Under the pieces are notes generated by a model. The model was not told the DNA's origin. It saw nothing but the letters and a program-made list of their open reading frames with translations, and did no database searches. Positions 14,601-15,308 of a stretch of 15,308 bases of DNA are shown in pieces (position 1 is the stretch's first letter; each line of letters opens with the position of its first letter). The stretch comes from Candidatus Latescibacterota bacterium (GTDB lineage Bacteria; Latescibacterota; UBA2968), in NCBI GenBank assembly GCA_018650745.1, contig JABIFK010000860.1:1-15308 (forward strand). The letters run 5' to 3'. The position numbers and the translations under genes were made by a program.

Positions 14601-15308
14601 TTCTTGAGAAAGGCCAAGCTTTTTTCCATTCGAATTTCGTGCCCACCTTCGTGCAAGTCAATTTCGATTCGATCTTCAATGCCAAGTTTTTTGTAATGTT
14701 CACGGGTTTGTTCGTATTCTTGTAACATCATAGGCCACCAAGCTATGCCGTCGGCTTTGCCTTGTTCGATTAACAATGGGCGCGGGCAAATGAGAGATGC
14801 CAAGTCGCTGTCGGTAAACTCTCGCAACCAGCCAGGTATCCAAATGTGTTCTTCATTTACAGATAAAAAGCAAGAGTAGCGTGGGTCATCGACGGCCATT
14901 TTGTGCCGTCTGTCATTAAACCAAGCACAGACCACGCCTGCTTTGATGCGTGGGTCAAGCGGTGTTGTGAACATGGTGTAAGCACCACCGAGACTGATGC
15001 CGTACATGGCTGTGCGTTCAATGTCGATTTCTTCGCGGGTTTCGAGATAATCGAGCAGGCGCTGGGTACGGTAGATTTCGAGGCCCCACAGTGTTTTGCC
15101 TAACAGTTTGCACAGGCGTTCGAGACGGGCACGTGGTGGGGCACCGCTAACGTTCATTGGGGCGATAACAGCAAAACCTTCTTCGGTCAATTGACGACCG
15201 TAACTTTTGTAGATATTGGCTGAATCGTCGAGGCCAAAGACTTTTTCGGGGGAGGAGCCAATGCCGTGTTGGGCAATCACGAGAGGTGCTGGGTTCTTGC
15301 GATTTTTA
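14585..15308 (-). CDS. Alpha/beta hydrolase (esterase-like), 5' end outside window
   Basis: The frame stays open to the right edge (…NPAPLVIAQHG), so the GTG at 15280 is an internal valine and the true start lies beyond 15308. Visible features are the oxyanion-strand HGIGSSPE, the nucleophile elbow G-I-S-L-G-G in YGISLGGAYT, a probable acid Asp in EQGKADGIAWW and the catalytic His in HEGGHEIR, all in the right order for the catalytic triad. The sequence resembles dienelactone-hydrolase/acetyl-xylan-esterase-like enzymes that sit in polysaccharide loci and remove acetyl or other ester groups. The stop overlaps the 1153-aa gene by 16 nt, indicating a single operon and coupled translation. Substrate and localisation are unknown because the N-terminus is missing. 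Confidence 0.8.
   Translation of the reverse strand, partial: KNRKNPAPLVIAQHGIGSSPEKVFGLDDSANIYKSYGRQLTEEGFAVIAPMNVSGAPPRARLERLCKLLGKTLWGLEIYRTQRLLDYLETREEIDIERTAMYGISLGGAYTMFTTPLDPRIKAGVVCAWFNDRRHKMAVDDPRYSCFLSVNEEHIWIPGWLREFTDSDLASLICPRPLLIEQGKADGIAWWPMMLQEYEQTREHYKKLGIEDRIEIDLHEGGHEIRMEKSLAFLKKWLKP

Noticed and set aside
15245..15280. GTG at 15280 as the start of the hydrolase
   Set aside because: The frame continues upstream to the window edge with sequence typical of this fold (PAPLVIAQHG), so the gene begins outside the window.
1..15308. CRISPR arrays, tRNA or rRNA genes, insertion-sequence transposases
   Set aside because: I saw no regularly spaced repeats, no tRNA-like cloverleaf or rRNA stretch, and no transposase frame.

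Overview
The window shows a bacterium with moderate G+C and mostly minus-strand, operon-like genes. It combines folate/cobalamin one-carbon enzymes with very large glycan-active enzymes. That mix suits a glycan-degrading, at least partly anaerobic lineage such as Poribacteria, Latescibacteria or Lentisphaerae. This placement is inference from gene content only, and no taxonomic marker is present.

Left part (1-5830), a one-carbon/corrinoid region. Reading along the minus strand there is an AraC-type regulator with a PocR-like sensor domain, then a 353-nt gap, then a methylenetetrahydrofolate reductase carrying the cysteine-rich C-terminal domain seen in acetogen-type enzymes. Ten nucleotides later comes a pterin-binding methyltransferase of the MetH/AcsE type, cut by the window edge. 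Divergent from the regulator is a B12-binding radical SAM protein on the plus strand. The 106-nt divergent promoter region holds a perfect 10+10-bp palindrome (4014-4039) set into the spacer of a good sigma70 promoter for the regulator. An 8-bp half-site of it recurs just upstream of the reductase.

Middle (5757-6172): a convergent gap with two plus-strand intrinsic terminators. The second has no gene of its own, and the stretch before it could encode a roughly 120-nt small RNA.

Right part (6173-15308), a minus-strand glycan-degradation region. In transcription order it holds an alpha/beta hydrolase (esterase-like, cut by the window edge), a 1153-aa protein, a PIN-domain toxin remnant, a terminator-like hairpin, a BNR/Asp-box sialidase-like protein and a 1106-aa protein. 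The two giants are diverged paralogues sharing one unusual layout: an N-terminal alpha/beta domain, a helical toroid, a heparinase II/III-like beta-sandwich and a C-terminal PQQ/WD-type beta-propeller. The lyase-type histidine/aspartate positions look kept in the 1106-aa copy and partly lost in the 1153-aa copy. The proteins with a visible N-terminus (the two giants and the sialidase-like protein) have no signal peptide, so the work may be intracellular.

The most novel items are the paired lyase-propeller proteins and the PocR/AraC-controlled C1 module. A functional link between the two halves, such as use of methyl groups released from methylated glycans, is only a speculation.
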